This document shows, one piece after another, positions 24,197-49,374 of a stretch of DNA of 64,000 nucleotides. A program made the position numbers and the translations under genes. The notes under the pieces were generated by a model, which saw only the letters and a list, made by a program, of their open reading frames with translations, ran no database searches and was not told where the DNA came from. This DNA is from Gadus chalcogrammus (taxonomy: Eukaryota > Chordata > Actinopteri > Gadiformes > Gadidae). Position 1 is the first letter of the stretch. Every line of letters starts with the position of its first letter. Location: contig NC_079425.1 in the NCBI RefSeq assembly GCF_026213295.1, forward strand, positions 14,246,004 through 14,310,003, written 5' to 3'.

Positions 24197-24430
24197 GCAA
24201 AGCTAGCTAGCTCCTAGTGGCTCTTAGCAGTAAATTAATGCTAGCTCCTAATGATGGAGGTGCTATTTGGCTTTTCAGTAATTCAGAGCTAGGTCCTACT
24301 GATGAAGATGATAGTTAGTTCAGCAATAATTCAATGCTAGCTCTTACTGCTCGAGATGCTAGGTAGCTCAGTGGTAATTCAATGCTGGCCTCTACTGCTG
24401 TGGATGGTAGTCAGCCTAGCAGTTAGTTCA
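24197..24430. repeat. Degenerate ~57-bp minisatellite
   Basis: Four to five units around AATGCTAGCTCCTACTGATG followed by GAGATGCTAGTTAGCTCAGC. Frequent GCTAGC palindromes are part of the unit. Confidence 0.75.
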
Positions 24431-25686
24431 AAGGTGCAATGGTAGCTAGCTAGTAAACAACATCCTCTGCAGGTCAGTAGACAACACGCCCAGCCACTTG
24501 CAAAGGCGAAACAATGTTGGGCTAACACTTGCGAAGCTTGGCTAACAATTGTGTTGCTAGGGTAACACTTCCCGGATTCACATTTAGCCAGAGATAACAA
24601 CTGGTACCTGAGTGTTCAGTGTCAAATGTTCCATTGAGGTTTTGACCTAGCCTAAGAGTTGCTCTACTTAAATGAGTTGGCCTTCGCACCACAAGCAAAA
24701 CAACTCATACATCTACACGTGTAGATGTATAAACCAGTTTAGAAATAGATGGGATAATCTTAAAGAAACCAGTTGAATGTAGTACGTCCGATGTAAACTG
24801 AACGGCAGTGCTGCCCTGGCAGAACTTCACTGGCAGTATAATCTAAAGAAAAGTGACCATCAGTGCAGTTTGTAGAGGTGGCATATGAAGGGTAAACAAT
24901 CATACCCTCCTGAATATCTTGTGTATCAGTCAGCTTAACGGTCAGTTGGTACAGCCTCGCACACAAAATAAAATATATAAATGTTTCAAACAGATCTGAA
25001 AAGCTGATTTCTCTGATCAAGGTCATAAAATGTTTTTCTTATTTCTCATACATATATGATACATATATATTCCTTTTCTAAAGCACTAGCCATCCCTAGC
25101 TCTGTGGTAGTTAAAAGTATAATACTGTGCTGGTGAAGAGGTGAAAACTCTGTTGAGTACGATCTGCCACTTCATAATCTGTTGGAAGATATGATCAGTC
25201 AATTTAATAATCGGTTTCTAGTATCGATCGGTCCACATCCACAGTGGTGCTCAATGGTAATCGATGGCAAACATGCAGAATTGAACATTTAATTCAAAAC
25301 ATTGGCCATGTAAGAAGCCATATCCCCCAAACATTTATAAGTGTTCAACTTCCACTCGGCTAGGAGGATCACTGCAGGCTAGCAAGCAGGCTAGCTGCAG
25401 TAGCAGTCCAGCAGGAGCAACCTGTGGTTAGTGAGCAGCGCTAGCTCAAAGACTTCTAGCCATCCCAGTTCCAACTCTGGTTCTCTTGCTGTTCTGTCCC
25501 AGGTTAACTCTCCGCAAAGGTCTCTTGGCCAAGTAAGAGAGCCTTTACAGCTTCCAGGTGTAGGAAGACTCTTACTCTTCTAGTTCCTGGTATAAAATCC
25601 TCTGTCCATGAAAAAACTAGAAAACGGAAGTCCTGGACAAGTGACCCAAACTACACCAGACGTCTGCCAGACCCAGGGCTGGAGGT

Positions 25687-29843
<4,157 letters not shown>

Positions 29844-29891
29844 GTTAACAGCCGTTGTTATGGCCAACTTCGATCCTATTACTTAGGTTTT

Positions 29892-29901
29892 GCGCATGCG
29901 C
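29892..29901. promoter_or_regulatory. NRF1-like palindrome
   Basis: GCGCATGCGC, the symmetric core of the NRF1 consensus, lies about 50 bp upstream of the dcun1d2 start codon in a CpG-rich setting. Confidence 0.65.
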
Positions 29902-29937
29902 CAAAAACACGGGCGCTACCCCTACGCAACACGTAAA

Positions 29938-29955
29938 CCCTGGGAATTGTAGTTC
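29938..29955 (-). promoter_or_regulatory. ZNF143/STAF-like site
   Basis: The minus strand reads AACTACAATTCCCAG, matching the ACTACAATTCCC core of ZNF143 motifs found in divergent housekeeping promoters. It lies about 100 bp upstream of the dcun1d2 ATG. Confidence 0.65.
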
Positions 29956-30300
29956 TAAATAAGTTGTGTGAAATAAAGGCCTTGTATTTGTGATGTGTTT
30001 TGTTTATTAAAACTATTAAATTAGGGAACCGAGTCCCCAAAATATGCATTTGCTTGGTTGGAAATACAAGGATAGTTGAAATGACATCAAGAACGAGGAT
30101 GATAATCCTCTTGCGCAATATATCATGAGTGAATCACGAGATAAATAAGATCAGAGAATCAGTGGTCAAACCTGGTAACAAGTCAAAAGTTAACTACAAT
30201 TACTATACAACAACATCGACACATACTTATATTACCTTAAACCCCGCGTTGTAAAGATATATACTCGACATGGGCTGACAATTTTAACACAACGATTGAA

Positions 30301-30313
30301 AACTACAACTCCC
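30301..30313 (+). promoter_or_regulatory. Second ZNF143/STAF-like site
   Basis: AACTACAACTCCC on the + strand, a one-base variant of the site at 29938 and in the opposite orientation, facing tmco3. Confidence 0.5.
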
Positions 30314-30909
30314 ATATCAAAACAGATAAACCCATGTTTAGGAAGTAAGCAAAGTCCCCGTCCCCACCAGTTTCTCCCCAAATAATCTGAACGCAAATAC
30401 CTTTTAAATATATATCCTATATGCCCGTTTCGATGCCGACAGTGTCATGACGTTGCGGTTCAGAGCACATATCGAGGTCGTGGCAAAGGAGAAAGGTGCG
30501 GTCGACTGCTTGCGTTGTGGACGCGTCCGCAGGGCACAGAGCTTCGGCTCCAGATATGTGGCACCGACAGGACAGGGAAGCTGCTGCTGCTGCGGCTCGG
30601 GCACAAGAGCATGATTGTATTTCCTTCGCCGGTCACAGAGGAGGTCCAACTCAACACATCGCAGATACTTTTGCTGGTAGCCACCATCCGTCACCTTTTA
30701 ATAATCGAGTTTGATTTGTATTCTTGAGGTATTTCGTGACGTTTTGGTGTAGTGATTTAGGGATGCGACTCTTTAGTAATAATAACAATTCAGATAATCG
30801 TTAAGTTGTCAGCGCATTCTCGGTATCACCCCACTGGAAGCAGGTAATTTGTTATTGAGGCGAACTTCCAGAATTCAAATTACATTTCTGAATCCTTGTT
30901 ATTTGACAA

Positions 30910-31047
<138 letters not shown>

Positions 31048-32030
31048 CTCTCATTTAACTAGGCACATTGTGAACAGTGGTCCCATTGATGATCGGAATA
31101 TTATCAGAAAAAGTGGAACCTTGACTGGAAAGTAAAATTCTCCCTACTGTACTCATGTTCATCAAGGTATGGACCCAACTCCTACACTTTACAACATTTG
31201 CTCTGTTTTATATTCTTTGCATCAGATTATGATGTAGTATCCTATAGTGTTGTGCGGTTTAATATGTAGACAGTTCATTATAGATTTCTGCCACTTGAAT
31301 GAGGTACCATTGTAACTCCATTTGCTTCAGTCATTATACTCTGGGGTTTCTGCTTCGGGCTGGTCTGCTGTCGGTTCTAAGTAAGCCACAGAACAGAGAA
31401 GAAGAGTAAGGGATAGAGAGTAAAGTTTCTAGGTAATGGGATTGGCTGTTGTTTGCACTGTTAACGGATGTACCACACCTATTCCCCAAACACACAGTGA
31501 CCAGATAGTATTGCTGTAAATATATATAAGCTATAAAGAGTTAATATAAAGATTGGTGCTTTAGCCTTGAAATGGTAAATACAAGCAATAGCTTTTGCTT
31601 TTATTTTGCCCAGCCCTTGCTAGGTCAATAAGCTACTAGTCCTTGTAGCTAATTGGATTTTATTTCTCATTTCTCAAGTTCTCTCTTTAGTTTATTTCCG
31701 GTTATTACCAATATTTCTTTGTAATGTAATTTTATGGGATTTATTGCCTTTATGGAGCGCACACTGATGAGGTTTGAAGAGGAGATGGGATGAAATGTAG
31801 TAGAGGGCCGCAGGTCTGAAAGAATCTAACCCTAGTCAAGCATATTGCCTACGTGATTTGTGAACCAACAGGTTGAGCATGTCTTCGTAGTAGTAGTGTT
31901 CAACAAAGTATGTTCAGTGGACTTCAATGCTGGTGATCTTTTCTGTGGTAGGTGTATAGATAAAGCCTTTAGATAATCTCTATCCTCTCCATGGTCCCCT
32001 TCAGGGTGAGAGTGGTGAGTAAGGGTCTGG

Positions 32031-40679
<8,649 letters not shown>

Positions 40680-40686
<7 letters not shown>

Positions 40687-40940
40687 CCAAGCTCCCACAA
40701 CACTCACCTGATCACACCCCCTAAATCACTCACCTGACCAGCTGACCAAGTCCCTGGAACTCTCACTTCACCACGCCCGGAGAACACTCACCTAACCAAA
40801 CCCCCATAAACCACCTGAAACCAATGAACATGGCCAAAACTCTCTCCTGGCCACATCCCCAAAACAATCACCTGGACCAAGCCTATAACACTCGCATGAC
40901 AATGGCCGCAAACACTCACCTGACGATGCCCATTTTACCT
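40680..40940 (+). repeat. Degenerate CTCACCTGACC array spanning the tmco3 stop codon
   Basis: Six to eight units of about 30-37 bp built on ACACTCACCTGACCAAGCCC. The first unit supplies the last codons and stop of tmco3 (ACA CTC ACC TGA); the rest lie in the 3'UTR. Confidence 0.75.
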
Positions 40941-41060
40941 AGCTAGTAGCGCTGTTGCTTCGCTGCTAGTGTTTCTGTGTAACTAGCAGTGTCGCTGCTT
41001 AATCAGTAATGTTGCTGTTTAGTCAGTAGCAAGGCTGCTTAGCCAGTAACTTAAATGTTT
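40940..41060. repeat. Degenerate ~28-bp repeat
   Basis: About four units around TAGTCAGTAGCGTTGCTGCT with variable spacing, directly after the previous array in the tmco3 3'UTR. Confidence 0.55.
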
Positions 41061-41153
41061 ATCTACTACCCGGTGTTTGTTTGTCATCCTGGATAACCTT
41101 GGGGTACACATGTGATCCTGTGAGGTGTTGAAACAAACCAACCTCAGACATAT

Positions 41154-41257
41154 TCATCTTGGTTCTGACTTCATTCATAATACTATCTGGGTGGTGGAAC
41201 TGAATGCGGAATTCCGCATTCAATTCCACCCCAGCTAGTATTTATAACCAAGATGGC
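41154..41257. repeat. Large imperfect palindrome with a perfect 20-bp centre
   Basis: The centre GAATGCGGAATTCCGCATTC (41202-41221) is fully self-complementary. Flanking arms pair further (GGTGGAA/TTCCACC, TACTATCTGGG/CCCAGCTAGTA, ATCTTGGTT/AACCAAGAT) with small gaps, so arms of about 45-50 bp could form a hairpin or cruciform. Confidence 0.88.
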
Positions 41258-41586
41258 CGTAAGTAAATAAGGCCCATATCTCTCCCTAGATTATGTTTAA
41301 CGTCTCCCAATGAACGTTTGAAATGGGATGCAAATGTTACACAAATGCAAGGCTGTTGTCTTTCAACACGGCTTCATGTTTGTGGTGAAAAATTGTCTAC
41401 CTGAATATGATGTTTGTTCAACACTCAGAGAACTGTCTTGCAAAAAGGGTTTTATTTATGTATTTATCTTCATAAATATGTACGTCTTGAAAATCTTCTA
41501 TTTTTAATATAAAAATGCACTTTTGCCCAGTATGTCTTAGGACAGCCTCTGGTTGTGTTTATTGCTGTTCCAAACACCTGGTCCAA

Positions 41587-41796
<210 letters not shown>

Positions 41797-42239
41797 TTAA
41801 ATTTATATATATCGGTCTGTGGAGATGGCAGATACTAAAGGGCTTATTATTTTTGTTTACTTTAGTTTCTTTCTTATGTAGTAAGCTGTACAATTTCCAA
41901 CGCTGCACAACCTACAACGTTTACAACTCACTGGACTATTTATTTAAGGTGGATCAATTGAGTAAATACCTCTATTTATTATAGTGTGTGCTTTGTTATT
42001 TTTCAAACTTTTCTTAAGTTATAAGTATTAAATTGGCATGTTTGAAAATGTTGTCATGCACAAAAACACCACAATAGAAAAATGGTAGACGAAGGTGTGA
42101 ATTTAACATGTTAACATGTTTTCTAGTTGCTTTGTGGTTCCTATTCTCTGGTTTGATACACTGTTTCCACTAGAGGACAGCGTTTCGCTAAAGCCTAGTC
42201 ATTCATTGCTATATTTGCCCACCATCTGAGTAAGGTCTC

Positions 42240-43260
42240 GCTGCAGCCTGTAGGACATGGACATCCATCGTCCAAGTGCTGTCACGTGACGACAAGATGG
42301 CGGACGCGGTGAGGGTGAGACTCCTTAGCTGTGTCCCTATTCCTCTACGAATAGTCAAATCTCCTATTCTTTACGTAACCTTTGTGGAAAACGTCATAGG
42401 GTCAATGAGAGATGAAAATGTGCCTCCTTTCAAACATAGGAAAAGACCGCTGTTTAAAATGAATTCGACTCCACTTTTCCTAACCGACGTCAATGCGCGA
42501 CGGGGAGTATTGCTGACCTCTAGCGTTTCTATGGTGGAACTACAGTTTTCAGAAGTTGGTCTACAACAGGGGTTCTCAAAGTTTTGACAGCTTAGGGACA
42601 ATTTTGGAACCCAAAATTTGACTGAGGGCCGCCAAAGGAAAGAAATGTAGGCTGGTAACGCCGTCAGCATCCCAGTGGTGAAAAAAAACATTGCACCGTG
42701 GACCTCTGGGAGGGAGGTCTAAATCACAAAACTGAGGTTCATCCTTTCAATGTAATGTACAGTCGGATTAAAACTAACAAATAACAGGATTGAATTGAAA
42801 GCTAGAGAGAGTCGACTTTTCTCTTTATATTTATTTATTTTTGTTTAAATTAATATTGATATAATAAAAAAACGTACTGGCAATGATGGAAAAGTATAAC
42901 AAAATGGGGAACGACTTCACGTGACAAATGAAGAAAGGGAACAGAAATTGTTTGCTTTGCAAAAAACGTCTGCATTTTTATTTTCTTGAGGTGTACATTG
43001 TGTGCTTAATAACCATCAATATATGATTTCATTTCGATTCAAATAATATGTTTCTTGGAATTGGTATCAATTATTATCAATTTTATTTTCTGCTCTTCTC
43101 TTCAAACGAACCAATAAAAAATAGGCTAGAGAAACGACAAATATTATGTCTCCTCCATTTTGGACACACACGCGCTTCCTCGGGATACAGAAGATAGGTG
43201 GTAGAGTTCCTCTTGCCATCTCTGCCCTCCTCCGTGAAATGAGCAAACCGTCTGCAATGA
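42240..43260. other. Unassigned interval with a hAT-like terminus
   Basis: No supported gene. CAGGGGTTCTCAAAGT near 42568 resembles a hAT terminal repeat, but I could not find its partner. The remainder is AT-rich. Confidence 0.35.
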
Positions 43261-43378
<118 letters not shown>

Positions 43379-43795
43379 TTTTTGTATGTCATTGTTACAG
43401 TTGTGTTAATATTGGAATTCACTGCACATCTGCTTCAGAAGAACTATACCCTTCAGTATGAAGATTCTCCAAAAAAGTGGAGCACCACCACTTCCTGAGA
43501 TGTGTTATGTCATGTTGTGGAAGATATCAGTCAGAATTAACTTCCAAAGACTGCAATGAGAGTAGACTGTTTGTACTCGACTACATCATAATTTTGCATT
43601 AACTTTAGCCATTTAATTTTCGTATATATTCCTTTATATATATTTGTATGTATCTAGTATACCATTTGAAATTTGCAATAAGTTTCATGTGATTATAACT
43701 ATTATTTAAAGTGTCTGCTATCGTGGATAAATACGTTAGCTTAAGGCAGTGGCGTCCCTATGCTGTTTTGTTGGAGTGTATTTGATGGAGTGTAT

Positions 43796-43839
<44 letters not shown>

Positions 43840-43963
43840 GGGGGGGTGTATCTAGTTTGTATCTATATTAAGTTCATCTTTGGTGTGAGGTTTATCTTTA
43901 TGGTGTATCTATATGGTGTGTAACTATGGTGTGTGCGTATCTATATGGTGTGTGCGTGTATAT

Positions 43964-44346
43964 TGTGGCATCCCGCCCCGTAAACCTCGGCCCGGACCAG
44001 CCCGAGGGTTGGTCCTGGATGGCCGATACCACCGTCACCCACCAGCCGGCGACGGAGAGCACCGACCGAACCCCAATCAGCTCGATTGAGGGACACCTGG
44101 CCGAAAGCCGAGGAGCCATTATAAAAGGAGCACGAGGACTGACATTTGGGGAACCAGGGACAGGAGCAAGGAAGAAGGTAGCGCTGTGATCCGCGAGAGA
44201 CTAGAGGCCCACGGAGGCCCTAGAGACCGCGTATACTTTGCTTGTCTCAGTAGGTACGTAATAAATGTCGTGATCGGCTTAAACCGTTGCTGCCAAGCGC
44301 GATTTGTACGTGGAACCCGGCAACATCGAGGACCGGGTTACCCACA
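43964..44346 (+). mobile_element. Solo LTR
   Basis: 383 bp that starts TGTGGCATCCCG and ends CGGGTTACCCACA, with ATAT on both sides as a possible 4-bp target duplication (ambiguous, because the right flank is an AT repeat). Inside are a TATA-like box (TTATAAAAGG near 44120) and AATAAA (near 44259), the usual LTR promoter and poly(A) order. No internal region or second copy is nearby, so a recombined solo LTR fits best. Confidence 0.7.
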
Positions 44347-44516
44347 ATATATATATATATATGGTTTGTATCTGTCGTTTGTGTGTGCATATGGTTTGTA
44401 TCTATATGTTGTGTTTATCAAAAGTGTGTGTGTGTGTGTGTGTGGGGTAGGCGATGACTCCAGTTTAACCAGTGAATGAGTTTCTCTGGTCTCTTTGATG
44501 AAAGCTTCCTTCTCTC

Positions 44517-44563
44517 ACGCGCACACACACGCGCGCACACACACGCGCACACGCACGCGCACG

Positions 44564-44594
<31 letters not shown>

Positions 44595-44603
44595 GCGCAC
44601 ACA
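44517..44603. repeat. Alternating CA/CG purine-pyrimidine tract
   Basis: About 85 bp of alternating CACG/CGCG/CACA units, a sequence class able to adopt Z-DNA under negative supercoiling. Confidence 0.9.
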
Positions 44604-45419
44604 GTAAGGTGAATTGAATGAAGACATTTTTCGTTTAGAAGTTTGAATCTAAATCAGTCAAATCAGACTCATCCCTTTAATTAAAATGGTAATTTAAGAT
44701 CAAACACAGAGCTGATATAGCCTCTCACTGTTACCAAGAAGACCACAGGGTGCCGAACCTGCATTGAGTTTTACTAATTAACTCACCGCCCGCATCTCGC
44801 CTGCCAGGTGGTTTTCTTCATTAGTTAATTGGTTGCATCTGGTGCGTTTCACTTAAAAGGGAACGGACAGTACATTTGTTTGTCTGTTTTTGAGGTCTGT
44901 TGTGACTTATTTAACATCTCTTCCAATTTCACAGGTTAAAGACTTTTTGAAGTAAAGAGGAGCATCTCATCTGAACCTGATGTGAGTAGAACTGATGTGA
45001 CTTGTATATTGAATATAAATCACTGATAATGTGTGAAGGAAATCGGGGATTGTGGTGGTTTAACTCGTTTGAAATTTGGACCACGAGTAAACTGTTCCTT
45101 CCTTCAAAGGTCTATCATGGATATTTAACTGCAGTTCTGTGAGTATCCCAACTTAACCCTGAGGCATAACTGCAAACTGGAAGTCATTAATTTCTCATTA
45201 CTCTTGGGCACATTGATGTATTTTGGCTTCCTGGTGAGTTAACCTGTTACCTGAAGGTTGATCTGAGTAGTAAGATGTTTTATTGGTTCATGGGTTGCTT
45301 AGGTGTTTGGTTTATGTTGGTTTTAATTTGTTAAAATGGTTACAGGCTCCAGTTATTGTTGTAAGCTGGAGTAATGGGTTGGGTTCTGATATCTTCAGTC
45401 TTCTTCATTCTACTCTCCT

Positions 45420-45660
45420 GGTCTGAGTGAGCAGAGGTGCATACTGGGGTACAGAGCTGTCTCGAGTCTACAGGTCTGTAGACACGCCCCCTCAGGGGAA
45501 ACAGAGTGTTTGAGAAACTGTCGTGTCGTCAGTTACATGGACTGGAATGTTATTAAAGATGGAGACAGGGATTCAGAAGGAGAAACACCAACGACTAAAA
45601 CACAACTTCAGTCTGACACAGAGAACCATGGAACACATTCAACAGTCCCCTCCAGGCATC
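45420..45660 (+). repeat. Inverted repeat, left arm
   Basis: Starts GGTCTGAGTGAGCAGAG and is about 75-80% identical by eye to the reverse complement of 46850-47115. Shared blocks include AGACACGCCCCTCAGG, GTGTTTGAGAA, CAGTTACATG and ACCATGGAACAC, in the same order. Confidence 0.8.
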
Positions 45661-46079
45661 GTGACTCCTCAGGAACAGTTTCATTTCCAAGAAGGTCTTA
45701 TTTGGGGCTATCCCCATATGGATCCTGCTCCTCAAGAGCCACCCCCCTCCACTGGGTGGTCTTCTGAACAGATGATCTCCTTCCTGTCCTCAGACTGACT
45801 AAAGCTGCACCATTTGCATCTGTGAAGGCCCCTCATTCAGGAAACTGGACTACAAAGACATGACGTTGAATCAACCTTGGACACATTTTGGAGACTCCAA
45901 GCATAATCCATCACCAATGTGGGACGCCACTGAAGAATGTTGTGCATAATTTACGTCTCTGGAGACATTGGTTGTTCTGTCATGGGTGCCCTGGCAGGAG
46001 AGCTGGGGGGGGGATGATGGAATGTTATTTGATATGAGGTTTTTACCCTGCATGATTGTTTGGCCTTTTATGGCTCAGT

Positions 46080-46154
<75 letters not shown>
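46080..46154. repeat. (GT)n microsatellite
   Basis: About 37 GT units, located between the two inverted-repeat arms. Confidence 0.97.
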
Positions 46155-46157
<3 letters not shown>

Positions 46158-46849
46158 GGTTTGACATGATGGACGATTTTTGAGCATCACTAGGGTTCTA
46201 TTACTGTGTGTGCGTGTCTCCCACTCACACCTGGCATGGGGTTCTACGTGCCTGTCCTGGGTTCTATATGTGTTTGTGTCCGGCTTGCTTTGACAGTGAT
46301 AATTATCATACGGGGGCTCTGTGTGATTGGCTTGGGATATTGGAATGGTCAACTAAATCATACCTGATGGACGGCCACATGTTTACTTGAGGGCCTCCAG
46401 TAGACTTGAAGAGCCCTGAGCGATGCTCCGGAGCGAGATCCAACACACTGGGCAGGAAGGAGAGTATCCAACTCAAGTGTAAAAGGATGCAAGCGGCGTG
46501 TTCAGATCAGTGACTTCAAACTAGGACTACACCAATCAGGATCAATGGAGGATGGACACCAAAAGGAATTCCACAAGGAGAGTCTGACGTTGGAAAGGGA
46601 CCTAAATGGATATTCAAGATGACCTTCAGACCTGAAATGAGACGGCTCTTCCTACCTGGCTGGATTGATGGAGAGCCCTGTGGAACTCGTCTTGCTCTCA
46701 GTTGCACGTCTTCTCAGGCTAAACTGTAATTGGTTCGGACAGGACTAGCTGAAGAACCAATCCGGGAACTCCAGCTAGTGCGCTCTTCGAGCTGAAGTTG
46801 TGCTCTTCAGCTGAGGAGGTAAGGAAACCTTCACTGGGGCTTCAAGGAG

Positions 46850-47115
46850 TAAAGAGGAGAATGTTTCAAAGTGTTCCATGGTACTCTGATGAAGACCGTT
46901 GTTGTGTTCCACTGGCTGCGAGGAAGAACCCACACATCTTCCTCTTGGCCTTTCTCCTCTGAGAATCCTGGCGCCATCTTGAAGGATATTCCAGCTCATG
47001 TAACTGATGTCACGACAGATTCTCAAACACTTGGTTTCTCCTGAGGGGCGTGTCTATGGAACTGAGGACTTCAGACAGCACTGTATCCCAGCATGCATCT
47101 CTGCTCACTCAGACC
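46850..47115 (-). repeat. Inverted repeat, right arm
   Basis: Reverse-complement partner of 45420-45660, ending at GGTCTGAGTGAGCAG on the minus strand. The spacer between the arms is about 1.2 kb. Confidence 0.8.
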
Positions 47116-47903
47116 ACACCCCCATGAGTAGGATGCAACACTCTAGTGATGGAGATGTAGAGTTTTATAAGTAACGAGGGAGCAGACTAAGGTGATTAGA
47201 ACACAATGGAATGTGAAGTCTGTAAATCTTTAAGCCATGAAGATGGTTGGATAGTTCAGGAATTGGGCTTCTTTTTTATTATGGGCAGTCCTTTCACTCA
47301 GATGCCCACTTCCCACTGGAGCTGTACATGTGTTGGCTGGCTGGCATGATTTGCTGTTGGTGATGAGGCGGTCAGGGTGACGTTGCAGGGCTATAGTCGG
47401 CTCTCTGTGAGCTCAACGTTTAGATTTGCTCTGTATGGTTTGTACCCTGAATAATCTAGATAATTGTAAAATGTAGACATGGTTTTGTAATGAATGATTC
47501 CAGGATTTTAGGTTTAAAGTTGTTGTGGGACGTACATGGTAGTTTGGTTCTTCGTATGGTTTTGAGTGATATAACTTGTACACACTGGGGGCATCATAAT
47601 GTAAAGGTACACTGAATAGTATTAATGACCAACAGCAACAAACGGATCTCCTCAAGGTAAGTCTGTTGTCTGTGTTTTAATGAAGACCATCGCTGGACTT
47701 CAGGATCTTCCTCCGTTCAGCTCAAGGTGAGGCGCTGGTTCGGTTTTTTCTTTGGTTGGTTCCGGCCGGAATGTTCGGATTCCAGTCGGACGGTTTGTGC
47801 TTCCCGCCGTGGAAGGTTCTGAGTGCGGTCACTTGATTTAGTCCGCATGGTTAGCATAGAACGTTGTAGTCTTGACGACCATAAGAAACCACCTGGCATT
47901 TAG

Positions 47904-48495
47904 TTTGACGCGAGTCCCCTGAGGGAATCTGGCGGAACGTTCTTGATGTATTTGAGTAACCTCGAGGCATTGCCAACGGAAACAATTTTTCAGTCGGTTT
48001 CCATTGGGAATTGTTGCCCCTATCTTACACAACTAAAGTTTGATATTAAATACACACTGAGACGTACGTCGTACAATATGTTGATAATTTCCGATGGTTG
48101 CGCCGTACTTTTAACCTCGATGACGTTGCGGCACTCTCACTGCGTACAAAACGGCGTTCTACTTGCGGGCCCATTTTTGACATCAGCGAAGGCTGAAAAT
48201 CATTTCAAGGTGGAAGATAATTTGACATTTCTTCAACGGAACCCAGCACCTGAATATGGCTGAGTATATTTGATTTAATATCGATACTGCTTAGTGTTCT
48301 TTGTTTCAGCTTTTGTACCTTCTAAATATCTACTGTCATTAATTGCCACAGAAGTTAAACCCTACCCAATGGAATGACGTTAAACAACGACTTTGGTGCA
48401 GAGTTACCAACTGGATAATATTAAAGCTAAACGAATGGCCGTCGTTCCAACATGTTACAGTAGAAGATACTCTAGAACTGTACAAGGTTAAAAAG
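47904..48495 (+). CDS. Putative two-exon coding fragment of unknown family
   Basis: Exon A: acceptor GCATTTAG then an open frame from 47904 (FDASPLRESGGTFLMYLSNL...) to a stop at 48261-48263, or to an in-phase donor CAAG|GTGGAA at 48209. Exon B: acceptor TTGCCACAG then 48352-48495 (KLNPTQWNDVKQRLWCRVTN...) and donor AAAAG|GTAACA. Both are phase 0, so A and B can be joined in frame. The residue composition looks protein-like (balanced, several Trp and Cys), but I recognise no domain. No start exon or 3' end is identified. Chance reading frames or a degraded mobile-element ORF are real alternatives. Confidence 0.25.
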
Positions 48496-49374
48496 GTAAC
48501 ATGTAGTTTGTACCAAGGTGTCTGCCTCCTCACCCAGAGCAAGACATCCACCTCCTCACCCAGAGCCAGACCTCCACCTCCTGTCAGAAGTCCTCCAGAA
48601 CAGGTCAGTGCTCTGTGTGAGTGGTCTTCTCAGGTCAGTTTCGTTGCATGGCCTGAACCACTTCTTTAAACTTGTGGACTGCTCTGTCTTCATTCCCAAA
48701 AACGGGATGCTCATGTCTGGTCTCAAGTCTTTTCTGGCCTTGAGTTATAAAATAATAGTTCAATTAATTGGGTAACTCGGTTTCGGATGAGTCAAATAAG
48801 TTTATTGTTGGGCAAATGCTGATATAAACCTGCTGCTGTAGCTCAAAGGCGAGGCTGAGAGGCTGGGGACCGGAGGCTTGTGGTGCCAGGGTGGACCGGA
48901 GACTGAGGCTGGAGACCAGGGGCCTGCAGCACCGGACCAGAGGGTAACCATCACCAAGCTCATCTGAAACACTAAAATCCACGGTAGTTTAGGTCTGGTT
49001 TTGATCATCTTATGACTTTAAATCTGTGCCAAGCTGTGAGTTAATTCATACGGGGGTTATGCAAGAGTCATATGAGCCATTAATGTTACTAGTGTTGCTA
49101 CGACCGTAGAGGATGAATTGCTGAACGCGACAATCTGCAGACGTTGTCTAATTTAAGTGTTTAAATTTGTCTTCCATTTTACAAGTGAACCTCAGATACA
49201 GGAGGTGGGGTGTGTTGTGTCCCAGGTGATTTACTGCTGAGACCAACTGTGTTTGAAACCAGACCAGGAATCCATAGCTGGAGGACTGATGGAGAAGCCA
49301 TACATCTGGAAGGTAAATCCTGAGGACCACCAGGACTCTACCATCAAGGATTCTTCGTAAATATGCATTATCTC

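Larger units (their letters stand above)
21774..25686. other. adprhl1-dcun1d2 intergenic region
   Basis: About 3.9 kb with no supported coding exon. It should contain the adprhl1 promoter on its left and the dcun1d2 3'UTR on its right. It holds two degenerate minisatellites (22380-22560, 24197-24430) and one dispersed repeat copy near 23255. Short reading frames here look like chance. Confidence 0.5.

Noticed and set aside
42276..42691. Frames of about 100 codons near 42.3-42.7 kb
   Set aside because: Not recognisable, overlapping on opposite strands and next to a hAT-like terminus; no splice or promoter support.
43926..44479. Two + strand frames of about 90 codons
   Set aside because: They lie within and across the solo LTR, with no conserved features.
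45510..45798. Two overlapping + strand frames of about 90 codons
   Set aside because: They lie in and next to the left inverted-repeat arm; the right arm has diverged with stops in one frame, so coding is not supported. Kept only as part of the inverted-repeat finding.
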